Made by a program: the position numbers and the translations under genes. From the NCBI RefSeq assembly GCF_014839805.1, contig NC_051126.1, forward strand, positions 4,906,609-4,970,608: a stretch of 64,000 bases of DNA. The letters run 5' to 3'. Positions 1 to 11,177 of the stretch are shown in pieces; the stretch's first letter is position 1; each line of letters opens with the position of its first letter. Source of the DNA: Manduca sexta. Taxonomy: Eukaryota; Arthropoda; Insecta; Lepidoptera; Sphingidae. The notes under the pieces were generated by a model, which saw only the letters and a program-made list of their open reading frames with translations, ran no database searches and was not told the DNA's origin.

Positions 1-68
1 ATGCTGCAACGCCAGAGTATTTTTGAACTTGAAATGCTATATAAGGTTAAAAGCCATATTTGGAACGT

Positions 69-90
<22 letters not shown>
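1..90 (+). repeat. Partial direct copy of 9214-9302
   Basis: The first ~90 bases resemble 9214-9302 in the same orientation (both begin with a TGCTGCAACGCCAG motif and end GGAACG followed by a TATA-rich run). The matching copy lies just upstream of GNAT gene A, so array-derived sequence may continue left of the window. Beyond the microsatellite the two diverge. Confidence 0.55.

Positions 91-148
<58 letters not shown>
71..148. repeat. (AT)n(GT)n compound microsatellite
   Basis: Uninterrupted AT dinucleotides pass directly into a GT run. The tract produces a spurious low-complexity reading frame on the minus strand. Confidence 0.95.
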
Positions 149-540
149 CGGATATGCATTATTCCCGTTGACATCGTCATTAGTGGTTGCAGACTTAGTG
201 GGCGTCATCAGGGTAAAATGCGAGCACAAAACACAATGATCACAGATATTTTTTTTATTTGAATTTAAATTAAACTATATTTGTGTTGAAAAGTGAAAAG
301 TGGACAATTGAGACCAAGCAGTAGGTTCAGGAAACCGATCTTACTTTAAAGAACATATAATCTCCGTTGAGAAATCGTTAACCAACTCGATCAGTCACTA
401 TCATGAATCCTCCAACGTATATCCAAAGCAATCATGGCCTACCTGAATAGTAAAGATGGCGCCTCGACCCCGCTCGAGGTACGTGCCTTGGTCTAATTGG
501 TCGTTTCGTAAATAATAATTTTTAAGTAAACTTTTATTAC
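149..540. other. Non-coding stretch, nothing recognised
   Basis: AT-rich sequence without exon, repeat or motif that I can name. A short GC-rich patch near 455-485 contains a small self-complementary CCTCGA/TCGAGG pair. Confidence 0.4.
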
Positions 541-864
541 ATTAAAGATTACCTGATTAAAGCCTGACAAGTTCTACATGTCTAATTCCTACTAGTTTTA
601 TACGTAATAAAATGTTTAAAAAAAGTTCCTACGCAATAAATCGACGAAAAATCTTTGTTTTATCCATGGTCGAAATTAATTTTATAGCAATTTATTTATA
701 GCGTCCAAATTCCTCCTACAGTCCCCCGTAATAACCTGTATTAGGAGTTTGAATTAGTTTAAAGTAATAAAAAGCTCGGCGACTTGGAAAAAGTCGTCAA
801 GCAGACACCGTGAGTTATCATCGTGGTGGTCTCTTATCCTCTCAGTTCATTATAATCGCAGGTA

Positions 865-1553
865 AAAGAGTTACACCCACATTTACAACCTTTAAACCAC
901 GAGAACGAATCATGCAAAATTAATTGAACCTAAACACAAGAATATGCCAAATGTTTAACTTATAGCTTTCGTGCAGTCATTTTCGGTTAGTTTACAAACT
1001 AATTAATCTTAGGAGTGATGAGAAGTCAAAAAAAAATAATTGTAATCTAATGGCAAATTTTAAGAATTTTCCACCTTGCCGACTTTTAAGACTGATTTTA
1101 GCCAAAATAGCCCCTATGAAGACTATGTTTTTCAATGAATATGTAAGTTGAGAGTCTGGAGAAGTTTTTGACCTACCTCAGAACACGAAGTCACCTGTTT
1201 AGGATTTTAAATTTAAAGAATAAAATTTAAGTCATAATTCATAGAACATAAGATTTTCACTTTACACCAACATTTTTATAATTTTTATATAAGTTACGAA
1301 GCTGATTGTTTTTAGCAAAAAAGTACAACTAATGTTAATTTAGATGCAATAAAAAAAATCTCGAATAAGTTTTCTACTTTTTTAAAAAGAAAACATTTAA
1401 TCGTTCCAATCGATAATTCTCAAAATTCTGAATAATATTCATAACTCGAAAACTATGAAAAATCGCGGAACATATATGGGGATGATTCGGATACCCCAAT
1501 GGGTACTCTATCTCTGGGCCTCCGCTTGACACTACTTTCTGGGACACCCTGTA
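865..1553. mobile_element. Insertion private to the left arm, type unknown
   Basis: Comparison with the right arm (near 15010-15110) shows about 690 extra bases here. The right end reads CTGGGACACCCTGTAT, a motif common at insect repeat ends. No coding sequence or clear terminal inverted repeat was recognised, and the left boundary is approximate. Confidence 0.5.
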
Positions 1554-1783
1554 TATTACATTACTCTGTTATTAAAATGACAGTTGCTGATACTAATAAA
1601 GCAGTGCTCTTCGGCAACAATCTAATAGCGTCTACTCAGCGTGACTCATTATTTTGATAATGTTAATCTGAATACAAATTCTTCACGTACTACCCACTGA
1701 TTATACACTACTGATTCATAGCATTAACGCAACAGAGTAAAGTTGATCATTCCAGTGCCGGGTTCCGTCTCTTTTATAAATAT

Positions 1784-2800
1784 ACTAGCTTTTGCCCGCG
1801 GCTCCGCCCGCGTTATAAAGTTTTTCGGGCTAAAGTTTTCCGTTATAAAAGTCACGCTATATATTTTCCCGGGAGCCTATGTTCTTCCCAAGGTCTCAAA
1901 CTGTCTCCATACCAAATATTATCCTAATACATTGGGTAGTTTTTGAGTTTAACACGTTCGGGCAGACCGATGCAGCGGGGGACTTTGTTTTATGATATAT
2001 TTTTGTAGAACTTTTTAAGAGGAACAATCCCGTCATACATTATTGTTGCATAACTTTAACCGTTTACGCAGCGCACGCAACAGAATCTCTCAAAACTAAT
2101 AAATTGTCCCCGTTTTTGCAGCATGTTTCATTACTGCTCCGCTCCTATTGGTCATAGCGTGACGATATATAACCTATAGCACTCCAGGAACAAAGGGCTA
2201 TCCAACACAAAAATATTTTTTCAGTTCGAACCGGTAGTTCCTAAGATTAGCGATTACTGCTCCGCTCCTATTGGGCATAGCGTGATGATATATATAGCCT
2301 ATAGCATTCCAGGAACAAAGGGCTATCCAACACAAAAAGAATTATTCAGTTTAAACTCCTAGTTTCTGAGATTAGGCATTACTGCTCTGCTCCTATTGGT
2401 CATAGCGTGATGATATATAGCCTATAGCACTTCACGAACAAAAGGCTATCCAATACAAAATGAATTTTTAGTTCGAACCGGTAGTTCCTGAGATTAGCCA
2501 TTACTGCTCTGCTCCTATTGGGTATAGCGTGATGATATATAGCCTATAGCACTCCACGAACAAAAGGCTATCCAACGCAAAAATAATTTTTCAGTTCGGA
2601 CCGGTAGTTCCTGAGATTAGCCATTACTGCTCCGCTCCTATTGAATATAGCGTGATGATATATAGCCTATAGCACTCCACGCACAAAAGGCTATCCAACG
2701 CAAAAATAATTTTTCAGTTTGGACCAGTAGTTCCTGAGATTAGCGCGTTCAAACAAACAAACAAACAAACAAACTCTTCAGCTTTATATAATAGTATAGA
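1784..2800 (+). mobile_element. Lepidopteran LINE-type repeat with internal tandem array
   Basis: It begins with the ACTAGCTTTTGCCCGCGGC motif found in dispersed lepidopteran non-LTR-derived repeats and ends with an (AAAC)n run followed by TATAATAGTATAGATT. The inverted partner (around 14800) lacks it, so it inserted after the inverted duplication formed. The interior is dominated by tandem units at 2130-2744. No ORF is left. Confidence 0.7.
2130..2744 (+). repeat. Five tandem units of about 123 bp
   Basis: Units start at 2130, 2253, 2378, 2500 and 2623, each beginning ATTACTGCT(C/T)(C/T)GCTCC and ending GAGATTAGC. They differ by scattered substitutions, so amplification is not very recent. 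The array lies inside the insertion at 1784-2800. Confidence 0.9.
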
Positions 2801-3741
2801 TTCGTTACAAACAGTACAACCCAACGCATTGGGCGTATCAAATAGCTGTTCTCTATCTACCACAATTAGTTTGAACAAACTACACCACGAGATATTATAT
2901 CTTTGGAAATTATTTCGAAAACTTTGGCATCATTATCGCGGAGATGTATCTTTTATGGTTCAGAAGTTATCCAACGCAAGTTACTTTTACTGTGTAAACA
3001 GTCATGGCAAGCCGACTTCTGCAAATTTAAGAGCTTGCAAAGATTGCGGCAAGTCGCATTTATATACACTTATTAAAATATTTCTACTAGGATAAACGCG
3101 TCTGGAAGTTCTTGCGGAATATACTATAGCGAGAACTTGTTAGTCTCAAATTGGCTCCAGTGTTAATTAGACTCTTGTATTGTAGTCCAAAACTTGTCTA
3201 AGCCGATCTACTTAGAAACTAATTGAGCCTAAGATAATAATATTAAAGATGGCGGCCAGCATTTTCAAATCTAACATATTACTCTGGCTAGTGACTACTG
3301 ATGCATAATATTAAATTTTTATAAAGTCAGGGAGCCCTATTCCGTCTACGGAACATATCCGTCTACGGGGGCATATCCGTCTTTTTATAATTATGGGCGA
3401 CTTAAGCGACAATTATTTGCAAAATTGACTTTTATTCATATTTGAAATCAATTTATTTTTCATTTTTTGAACCTAATCTCAATTTTTCGACAAAATGTCG
3501 CTTAAGTCAGTTAGTCTGCCAATCGATCGTCGAAATGTTCTACATTATTAAACATCTGTCATTTCCAAAATGCGACACTGAATTCTAGTTATATTACGTG
3601 GAGATTTATCCTTAAGAACATCGCCATAACTTCTATTTCGTCATAAGAGCCATTCCATCTTAATATGATATGAAAGTCGATCAAAATTTAATGACAACTA
3701 TTTTTCTTTCCTCCGTCAGTTATTTTAATTAAACTCAATTT

Positions 3742-3883
3742 GGGTTTTTCTACTCAGTATCAGCCCAGAATTTGGAATTTGTGCCCGATATGGCGATAAG
3801 ATCGCTCCCTATTACGTCACAGGATGAGACACACTTGGTAAAAGTGGGTGCCCTAGTTGCGCCTCTGCATACCCCATCGGGAA
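3742..3883 (+). mobile_element. SINE-1 fragment (5'-truncated)
   Basis: Body of the first SINE family, lacking the tRNA-like head. The orthologous insertion is at 13706-13850 in the other arm, so it predates the inverted duplication. Gene copies A and C lack it at the same site. Confidence 0.85.
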
Positions 3884-3953
3884 TATTCGTAGTATCTAAC
3901 TTTGTTAAGTTATCACCTCTGATTAGATGATAAGAACTCTATAAGCCAATACA

Positions 3954-3984
3954 TATAATATGACGATAATAACACACTGCCCCA
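3954..3984 (+). promoter_or_regulatory. Core promoter of orphan GNAT exon 1
   Basis: A TATAATA motif starts at 3954 and the A of an initiator-like CAGTG is at 3984, 30 bp downstream. The ATG is 50 bp further on. The same arrangement is found at all three intact genes. Confidence 0.6.
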
Positions 3985-4033
3985 GTGTCCACTGCCTCAT
4001 TGTTCGCGTTGTTTGCAATTCATTCGGTTAAAC

Positions 4034-4193
4034 ATGTCCGGGCCTAAAGTGTGGTCTCGTTTTTCTGGAAAAGCCAAGGAAGGAACAGTGTTGAAATTAC
4101 GTATAGAAACTATGACGAAGGACAGAAAAGAGGATTTGATGAATTTGTTAATAAACTATTTTATACCCGAAGAGTCGCTGCATAAAAGTTTAG
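4034..4193 (+). pseudogene. Orphan exon 1 of GNAT acetyltransferase
   Basis: A 160-nt open exon starting MSGPKVWSRF and ending ESLHKSL plus one base, followed by a GT donor. It has the same length, phase and promoter as exon 1 of the intact copies A-C but lies on the opposite strand. It contains the double glutamate (PEES) that aligns with the catalytic-glutamate region of insect arylalkylamine N-acetyltransferases. Homology to intron 1 continues to about 4520. Exons 2-4 are not present in the following 1.2 kb, where LINE debris occurs instead, so no complete enzyme can be made here. With promoter, exon and donor intact, a transcript spliced to a cryptic downstream acceptor is conceivable. 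The copy came from the B lineage by inverted duplication. Confidence 0.88.
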
Positions 4194-4520
4194 GTAATTA
4201 CTATATTGGGATTTGATGCTCAGGTCATATTTCGTTGCCGTCTGCATCTGATATTAATTGCTTTTCTTAACGGTGACTGTTGCTAATGGTGATTTATCAC
4301 TTATACTTTCCTATTTTTTTTTTACTTTATTTTATTCTTCTGTAAAATTAGCAACAAAATTGGTTGAAATATAAAGATTTTATTCATATTTTGTTGTGGC
4401 GGGGTTACGACGCTTTGCCTTCTTCACGCAGATACTGTTACGGCCGACTTTATTTGATGCCTATTAAATTCGCTCTGAAAGGGCTGTATGCATCCGCATA
4501 TCAGTTGAAGCTTATTATCT

Positions 4521-4984
4521 ATCCAAGGTATTTTAGGAGAGTGTGGTTGGACTGTCTTATACCAAATGTCTTATACCTCCTCAAAATAACAATGAGAGGG
4601 GATCTACTGCAGTACTATGGATTTAAATTGATGTTTCAAATCCTGAACTAGTTCAAGGATGGAGTAGGCAATCGGTGTGCCTCGGATAGCCGAGGTACAA
4701 TTGAGCCAGGTATTGTAAAGCGCATTTGGAGTCAGTAAAAATAACGAAATCTCGTTTATTGTCCAAAGATTTTGTATAATACAAAGCCTCACAAATCGCA
4801 ATATGTTACTTTCGTTTTGCTTCAGGCTTTCTCTTTTTTTCTCTACTTCTTTCTTGTAGTAGATGTTTCTTCTACTCTTGTGTGTATTGTACTTTTACTC
4901 TGTGCTAATAAACTTTCTTTACGTGTGGACTTCATTTATATTACTTCAACCCACTACATTCGAGTCTGACAATACCTACATTCA
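4521..4984. other. Gap between inverted arm and LINE fragment
   Basis: No homology to the GNAT unit and no gene recognised. Short open frames on both strands look like chance. Confidence 0.4.
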
Positions 4985-5720
4985 AAATCGCAGCTCAGAA
5001 ATTTCCATCAATTTAAATTGATTTGCAAGTTTAGAAAACATCAAATTTCTGAGAGTGGTTAGTTCGACTGAGATGTCTAACGCTGGATGGTATGCATCAG
5101 GTTGTACAATTCCCTCTGTCACTTAAAACGAGGAAGCAATTATATTATGTTCAATTTCACAGACAAGAATCACATCTACCACTCCTCCATACGAATTTAG
5201 TACATCATTCTTCTCACCCAAATTATAAAATGAACAATAATACTTTTTAATATTTTCGCACGCACTACGTATGTTTAGGTCACCCAAAATAATTCTTGAC
5301 TTTTAGACATTGCAAAAAACCATCGATCTGGCAAAACCAGTGCATGTAAAAATCATCACTGGCAATAGGTCTAATATAAATGACGCAAACATAAAGAATG
5401 CGTTCACTGAGCATTAGGCTAACCCAGAGGTCTTCTCCCTGCGCTGTCCCAAATTATTTGCAGCGCTTTAGAGTGATTGGAAAGCGCGCGGAAAGTAGTA
5501 CTCTACCGCACGGCGTATTTCTATCCCTACGTAGTATAATCTACTCCTATTGGATCACACGTGTCTTGGAGAGCGCTACGTCGCTGATTGCGCCAGTGGA
5601 TCTCTTGTTATTTTTGTTGACGTTAAAGCAATCGGTTGTGAATTACCCTCTACAGCAAATTTTAGCAAGTATATTGTTTGCACTTGGTCACTTATTATTG
5701 CACTTTGCTCACTGATTTTA
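4985..5720 (-). mobile_element. Decayed LINE endonuclease domain
   Basis: On the minus strand, broken frames contain segments such as TAQGEDLWVSL, an ILYVCVIYI-like strand and EGIVQPDAYHPAL. These resemble successive parts of the apurinic-type endonuclease domain of insect CR1/Jockey-clade LINEs, with the AYHPAL segment where the terminal (S)DH motif normally lies. Several stops and frameshifts interrupt it, so it is a dead fragment. It lies between the inverted arm and the 3' flank of gene A. Confidence 0.6.
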
Positions 5721-5744
5721 CACTCCATCTCAGATATTTAAATT

Positions 5745-6373
5745 GTCTTTTCTAATTCTTGTTTAGCATTAAGTACGGCTTTTTGACCCATTATAAAATT
5801 ATTTGGAATAAGAGTCCAAAGACCCGTCTATACACAGAGAGGAACCCCCTGTCATATTTATATTATTATATTATTGGTTAGTTAAAAGACAAAAGAAAAA
5901 TACACACATTCCATGACGGAACCAAATAAAAGTTCTCATATCCTGCCCATGATTTATTTAATGCAAATAAAATATAATTTAATTAAATTTTATTTTTGAT
6001 AGCATGATAATAATTACAAAAATCTTTTACCATTAAGGGCTAATTTCATCTTTGACAGTAACGATTATAATCTTTTTTTATAAATAATTATGAGGTTTGG
6101 TTTCTGGATTTTTTTTCTTTTACATCTGATAAAGATACTTGTCGAGTACAGTCGAATATACACGAGCACGAATGTCTAAACAGCTTAGTTGGGTATATTC
6201 ATTACTCATAATTCATAGTCATATATTCGTGAACTGAACGAATTATTCGACGATAGTCTCAATGAGGCGTTTATAGCATTAACTATTCGTCATTTGTGTT
6301 GTAGTTACTTTTAAGACATTATTTACTTAAGTTGTTTCTTTTACTTTACAATTTATGAAGAAACTAAAACTAT
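5745..6373 (-). repeat. 3' flank of GNAT copy A (array unit boundary)
   Basis: Matches 10541-11172 downstream of copy B along its length (for example GACCCGTCTATACACA and the AGTTAAAAGACAAA segment), and in part 15600-15750 and 26350-26847. It defines the downstream end of the duplicated unit. Confidence 0.8.
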
Positions 6374-8889
6374 TCATTCGCATCTACCGATCATATACAG
6401 AAAAGTCGGTGGTACATTTTCAAATTTAACTCCTACTTCCTTCCCGAAATCTTCGGTATTTATCTCGAATACGGTTTCCCAGTTATCTCGGATGGCTGCC
6501 TTCTGTGTTCCAAATGATGTCATCCATGCTCCAGTCATTGGGATACTATGTTCTTTGCACACTAGTCGTCTGGAATAAATGGCATATTTTCAAATAGCAT
6601 ACGCTTTATTAGTTAGACTTTAAAAAAATTAGAAATGTTAACATAACGAACTAATGGTGTTTTATTCACATACAAATAATCAATATGTAATGATAATACT
6701 GCTTTGAACTTTGTGAGATTATCCGTAAGGATTCATCCTTTCCGTGATCCATAAATTAGCTCGTTTGCTGGTCTATGTTTGAAAAAAGAATTTTCAGCTC
6801 TTGATTACGTAAAACTTGATCGTTGGAATTACATTTGATTTGTAGTTTAAATAATGAAAAACAAGAAAATTGTAAGCCTTGTTACCTCACTCTAAGGAAC
6901 TCTTGAGCGATACCAAGACCTCTACATTTTGGATGAACCACAACTCCTCTCCCATTATAAAATTCATCCAAATCGTGTTTTTCAAAAACATTGTATTTCG
7001 TTGCCAGACATGTGTATACTTTGATAGATTTTTTGATGACTTCGGTGATCGGGTTCTGTAAGAATTAGACGGTTTTGTTAAGAGTTTACCATCAAAAGGT
7101 ATATTCTTATTATATTAAATTAAAATAATATTTACGACTTCACATACATTTTGGTGGTTTGCAACCGTAATCTATTTATGAAGGGAGTGTTGGAAATAAT
7201 TGAATTAAAACTTATTAGAAGAGAGAGTGGTAGTTGGTAAGCATTTACATAGGTTTTTGGTTTATTTTGGTCCAACAACTGATAATTATCTTGTCCTAGA
7301 ATCGATAATCTAATTAAGGCAATCATCCACTACTAACACTACCTGACTTTTAGTGGTCCAACAATACGTGTCTTAGTTTAATTTGAACATAAATTACAGC
7401 TTCTTTTGTAAATTAAGTAAAATATAATCATACGTAATGTGTTTTTTCTTCTTCTCTCGTTTCCAAAGCTATCAACGATGCGCCAAGTAATTCACTTCTA
7501 GATTCAGTTTCATCGTCGGACACACAAATAGTTAAATTTTGATTTGATTTTACACTCCAAAGATCCTTATAAACTTCTAGTATTTCTGCCATTGCTTCGG
7601 GACTTTTGGGTATACCTAAAAATCATTTTTTTTAATTATACAATATACATGCAGATAAGTAAAAAATCCTTTGGTACTAATTCCACCTATAGACTTAGTA
7701 CCAAAGGATTTTTTACCAGTCAAAATTAAGGGATATAGACATGAGCATGTACATCTACAAATGTATTCCATATATCACAAAAATACTGATTGGCTGCTAA
7801 CAAGTGAATTCATTTCCCCTGTTCAATTTCTGCATAATATTTCTCCCGAGATATGGAGTAAAAAATTGTACATTTTATAATTATATCTATTATTTATATA
7901 GGTAATAAAGATAACTTATTTATTAATGTAAATGATTACTGATTATAATTACAAACGTACTTTATCAATTGACTGTTAACTGATAATTGATAAGCGGCTG
8001 CAAACAAACCTTTGAGAGCGACTTTAATGGGCATGAAATAAAGTCTATTTTTGTCTTTTTTTTTTTTTTGATCGCCCGATATTCATGATGGAATGTCATT
8101 TAAATTATTAGTGACTTGAACTTAATAAACTTTTCTACTAGTTAACACGTCATGATCCATTAGATTGTTAATGCCGATATACATAATGTTATGATGAATA
8201 ATATATCCAATACGTTAGTCAGCATTATTTTAAACTGCATTGTGTTTAGTATCGTATCCCTATATAAGATGTAATTATAGTATGATAGTTATCTATTTTT
8301 TAAATACATATTTCAAAAATGTTTGAGAAAGGAATTTTAAAAATCCACAGTTTAATAAATAAGTCATAAGCTTAAAAATTTAGTGGAAGGGGTAGCTCTC
8401 AGATAACATAAATGGAAACTGTGACGTCACCGTGTGTAACCGGGCGTAACAATGTGTGCGTGAGGAAGACATAGTGTAATAACTCCACCACACCTCCACT
8501 TTATTATTCAACCAATTTGCATGCTGTTTTCACAGAAGTATTTCTTTAGAGTATTTTAGTTATAGGTATAATAATAAGAAACAAACTAAAAATACAAAAC
8601 AAAATAAAAAATAGATAAGTAATAAGTCAATAAGCAACAAAGTCATCGGTAAGACAAGGGAGTGATATCAGATACAGACTGCAACTAAATACGATCTTAG
8701 CAACAAACCGTAATATAGTAAGTACTAACCTGGACCTCTGTGCATCGACTCTTCGGGTACAAAATAAGTCATTAACAAATTCATCAAATCCTCTTTTCTG
8801 TCATCCGTCATGGCTTCTATGCGAAATTTTAACACTTTTCCATCCTTAGATTTTGCAGAAAAACGAGACCACACTTTAGGCTCGGACAT
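6374..8889 (-). CDS. GNAT acetyltransferase, aaNAT-like, copy A
   Basis: Four exons on the minus strand: 8730-8889, 7434-7615, 6886-7055 and 6374-6569, all with GT-AG borders and intron phases 1, 0, 2. Together they give 708 nt and 235 residues without a stop. The start is the ATG at 8889, conserved in every copy (MSEPKVWSRF), 50 nt after the initiator. Residues near 46-47 are Glu-Glu (PEES), aligning with the catalytic glutamate of insect aaNATs. Exon 3 has the acetyl-CoA-binding motif R-G-L-G-I-A (about 159-164) after GRGVVVHPKC; exon 4 contributes PMTGAWMTSFGTQKA. No signal peptide is visible, so it is probably cytosolic. The family transfers acetyl from acetyl-CoA to amines such as dopamine, octopamine or serotonin; the substrate here is unknown. 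Exon 2 is three codons shorter than in B, and the stop is TGA, not TAA. Confidence 0.85.
7659..7716. repeat. Perfect inverted repeat in intron 1 of copy A
   Basis: Arms 7659-7680 and 7695-7716 (22 bp, perfect) with a 14-nt spacer. The corresponding intron-1 sites in B (about 12775-12815) and C (about 28150-28190) carry only the right arm (TTAATACCAAAAGG-like). The left arm is thus a newly made inverted copy. Confidence 0.9.
8400..8530 (-). promoter_or_regulatory. Conserved intron-1 block with CRE-like site (copy A)
   Basis: Includes the palindrome TGACGTCA at 8422-8429, followed by GTGTGTAACCGG and TGTGTGCGT blocks. Intron 1 of C has the same arrangement (CRE-like site at 29821-29828). B and the orphan copy lack the CRE-like site through a shared deletion. 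The regulatory role is inferred. Confidence 0.35.
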
Positions 8890-8938
8890 GTTTAACCGAA
8901 TGAATTGGAAACAACGCGAGATATGAGGCAGTGGACAC

Positions 8939-8969
8939 TGGGGCAGTGTATTTTTATCGTTACATTATA
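8939..8969 (-). promoter_or_regulatory. Core promoter of copy A
   Basis: On the minus strand, a TATAAT motif whose first base is 8969 lies 30 bp from the A (8939) of an initiator-like CCCAGTG. The predicted 5' UTR is 50 nt and ends TTAAACATG. Confidence 0.65.
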
Positions 8970-9472
8970 TTTATTGATTCATTCGCTTCTTATCTCTTGG
9001 TTATAGGTGATAACTTTATAAATTTAAATACTACGAATTTGGAAATTAATTAATAATAACTCGCTATCGCTATCAAAACAGTGATTATTTGTACGACGGA
9101 AGAAAGACAAATAGTTTTCGTTAAATATTAGCTACAAATTTAGGTATGTCGACATAACAGCTGTTACTACATGAAAGGAACGTCGTCTAAAAAACACTTT
9201 AGAAATATTTCACGAGTGCTGCAACGCCAGTGTATATTTGATCTTGAAATGTTATATTAGCGTACAAGCCATCTTTGGAACGGAGGTTATATATACAGTA
9301 TGTAGTTAATCGCGGAACCTGTTCCAGGAGGTTATTCAGTGTTCGATTTTGATCACAAATATATCCCACACACATGACCTTAATATTTGACGGACTCTCA
9401 CATAATATGAGATACCCACCACCAGTGGTAGGTCAATTCACTATACCGTCGCATGCTCAAGGACATGGGAGG

Positions 9473-9889
9473 CAGGGCCGTGGCTAGGGGGGGTGCATTT
9501 TGGGGCAATGCCCTACCTTAAAATACTAATGCCCTACCTTAAAATACTAATGCCTTACCTTAATAATTAACAAAATTGTACATTACTACTCAATGAAAAG
9601 ATATGGAGCGGCGGGTTTTTTATTTTACGATTTGGAAGTTGGTCCCATAGTAAGAATTATTCGTATTCATAGGTGAAATAACTCTCTTTCGAGATTTATA
9701 GGAATTTTGTTACAATCTGTATATTACCTTAACAATTACTTAAGTATGAAACTTTTTTTTTTTGCTCGCGTTCACGAGTCAAGGAAACCAAAAATCGATT
9801 GAGCAGATCAGATTTAGTAACATTTTTATTTCCGCCCTGCTTGTAATAACAGCTGCCCTACCTTAAATTCAAGTCTAGCTACGACCCTG
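9473..9889. mobile_element. hAT-like MITE with 8-bp target-site duplication
   Basis: Ends are CAGGGCCGTGGCTAG and CTAGCTACGACCCTG, imperfect terminal inverted repeats of the CAGGG type. Flanks at 9465-9472 (ATGGGAGG) and 9890-9897 (ATGAGAGG) match at 7 of 8 positions, the duplication size of hAT elements. It is 417 bp and non-coding. Near the left end (about 9506-9562) a ~24-bp unit, TGCCCTACCTTAAAATACTAA-like, occurs almost three times in tandem. Confidence 0.8.
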
Positions 9890-9909
9890 ATGAGAGGGAG
9901 TCCTAAGCA

Positions 9910-10068
9910 CCAGTGGCGAAGAGTGAAAATTTTCAAAAGGTAATCCGAGGCAAAAAAAATGCCTTAGGTAACATATCGCGGCCAATTTAACAGAAACAAA
10001 AAACAAACTATAATAAACCTAAAAGGGGAGCCGGTAGGAATCGAGTTATATAGACGCTTCGCCACTGG
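9910..10068. mobile_element. Short MITE with CCAGTGGCGAAG ends
   Basis: Perfect 12-bp terminal inverted repeats (CCAGTGGCGAAG / CTTCGCCACTGG) bound 159 bp. A related element lies at 19944-20115 in opposite orientation. No clear target-site duplication was found. It sits 12 bp beyond the hAT-like MITE's right target-site copy. Confidence 0.7.
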
Positions 10069-10540
10069 AGGTGAGCAGGTACGCACGGACGCACACGTTT
10101 GAAGACTTTTTACGAAATCAATTGAGGTTTACTCTGTCATTATTCACAATTTTTATTTGGTATATTTTTATTAGTTACAGGCAAGCATGAACTGCCGTAT
10201 GTTGAAATAGGTCTCTCGACTAAAAATAGTCACAGTGTACCCAAAAATCTTTTGAGTTAGAAACGATGTTGCTTTCGATATGTTTTATGTTTGACCGGTA
10301 TTCTGATGCAATTTTAAGCATTAAAGCCTCTCTGTGCTTGGAATATAATTAATAATCTCCCTGTGATTTACATCGCTTCCAGTTTCCATGTAATGTAAGT
10401 ATTAGTTTCAATTCACGTATTAATTCAGCAGTAAACCAAACCGGATATAGTCTACTGTAGTACCTTTTACGTCATTTTTTGGGAATACAAGTATCGAAAA
10501 CATCATTTGATAGAAATATTTAGTAGCAATGCTTTGTAAT
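10069..10540. other. Spacer between array units A and B
   Basis: AT-rich, no gene, repeat or motif recognised. Confidence 0.4.
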
Positions 10541-11172
10541 GACTTTTCTAAGTCTTGTTCAGCATGAAGTCGGGCATTTTGCGCCATTATACAATTATTT
10601 GGAATTAGAGACCGAAGACCCGTCTATACACATTAGGCACAAAGGAACCCTCTGTCATATTTATATTATTATATAATTAGATAGTTAAAAGACAAAGGAA
10701 AAATACCCACATTCCATGACGGAGGCAAATAAAAGGTGTGATATTCTGCTCAGGATTTATTTAATGGTAATAAAATATAATCTTATTAAATTTTATTTTG
10801 ATGCATGATAATAATTACAAAAAACTTTTACCATAAGGAGCTAATATCATCATTGCCAGTAAGGAATAGTTATAATCCTTTTTTGTAAATAATTATGAGG
10901 TTTGGTTTGTGGATTTTTTTTCTTTTACGTCTGGTATAGATACTTCTCGATTAGTCGAATAGATACGAGCATTAATGTTTAAACAGCTTAGTTGTGTATA
11001 TTAATTACTCATAATTCATAGTCATATATTCGTGAACTGAATGAATTATTCGACGATAGTCTCAAAGAGGCATTATAGCTTTAACTGTACGTCATTTGTG
11101 TTGTAGTTATTTTTATGGCATTTACTTAAGTTGTTTCTTTTACTTTACAATTTATGAAGAAACTAAAACGAT
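10541..11172 (-). repeat. 3' flank of GNAT copy B
   Basis: Collinear with 5745-6373, marking the duplicated unit's downstream end. Confidence 0.8.
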
Positions 11173-11177
11173 TTATT
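11172..11177 (-). terminator. AATAAA overlapping the stop codon of copy B
   Basis: The terminal codons GAA TAA followed by A create AATAAA at 11177-11172. No other AATAAA was noticed in the next ~100 bp of the sense strand, so this may be the cleavage/polyadenylation signal, giving a very short 3' UTR. Use is inferred. Confidence 0.4.

Larger units (their letters stand above)
541..4520 (+). repeat. Left arm of inverted segmental duplication
   Basis: Read on the minus strand, this region matches 13085-15380 block by block. It contains the far 3' flank of lost unit D (545-735), the GNAT 5' flank (1555-1770, 2805-3740), a shared SINE, the core promoter, exon 1 and the start of intron 1 (to about 4520). 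Two private insertions (865-1553 and 1784-2800) make it longer than its partner; subtracting them leaves about 2.3 kb, the partner's length. The shared intron-1 deletion shows that the source was the B copy or its ancestor. Confidence 0.85.

Noticed and set aside
47..229. Minus-strand 60-codon frame rich in HTHT and IYIY
   Set aside because: It is the translation of the (AT)n(GT)n microsatellite.
2130..2744. Regular repeat units as a CRISPR array
   Set aside because: Units are contiguous without unique spacers, and the genome is eukaryotic.
4364..4651. Plus-strand 95-codon frame after the orphan exon
   Set aside because: It overlies sequence homologous to intron 1 of copy B and has no counterpart frame there.
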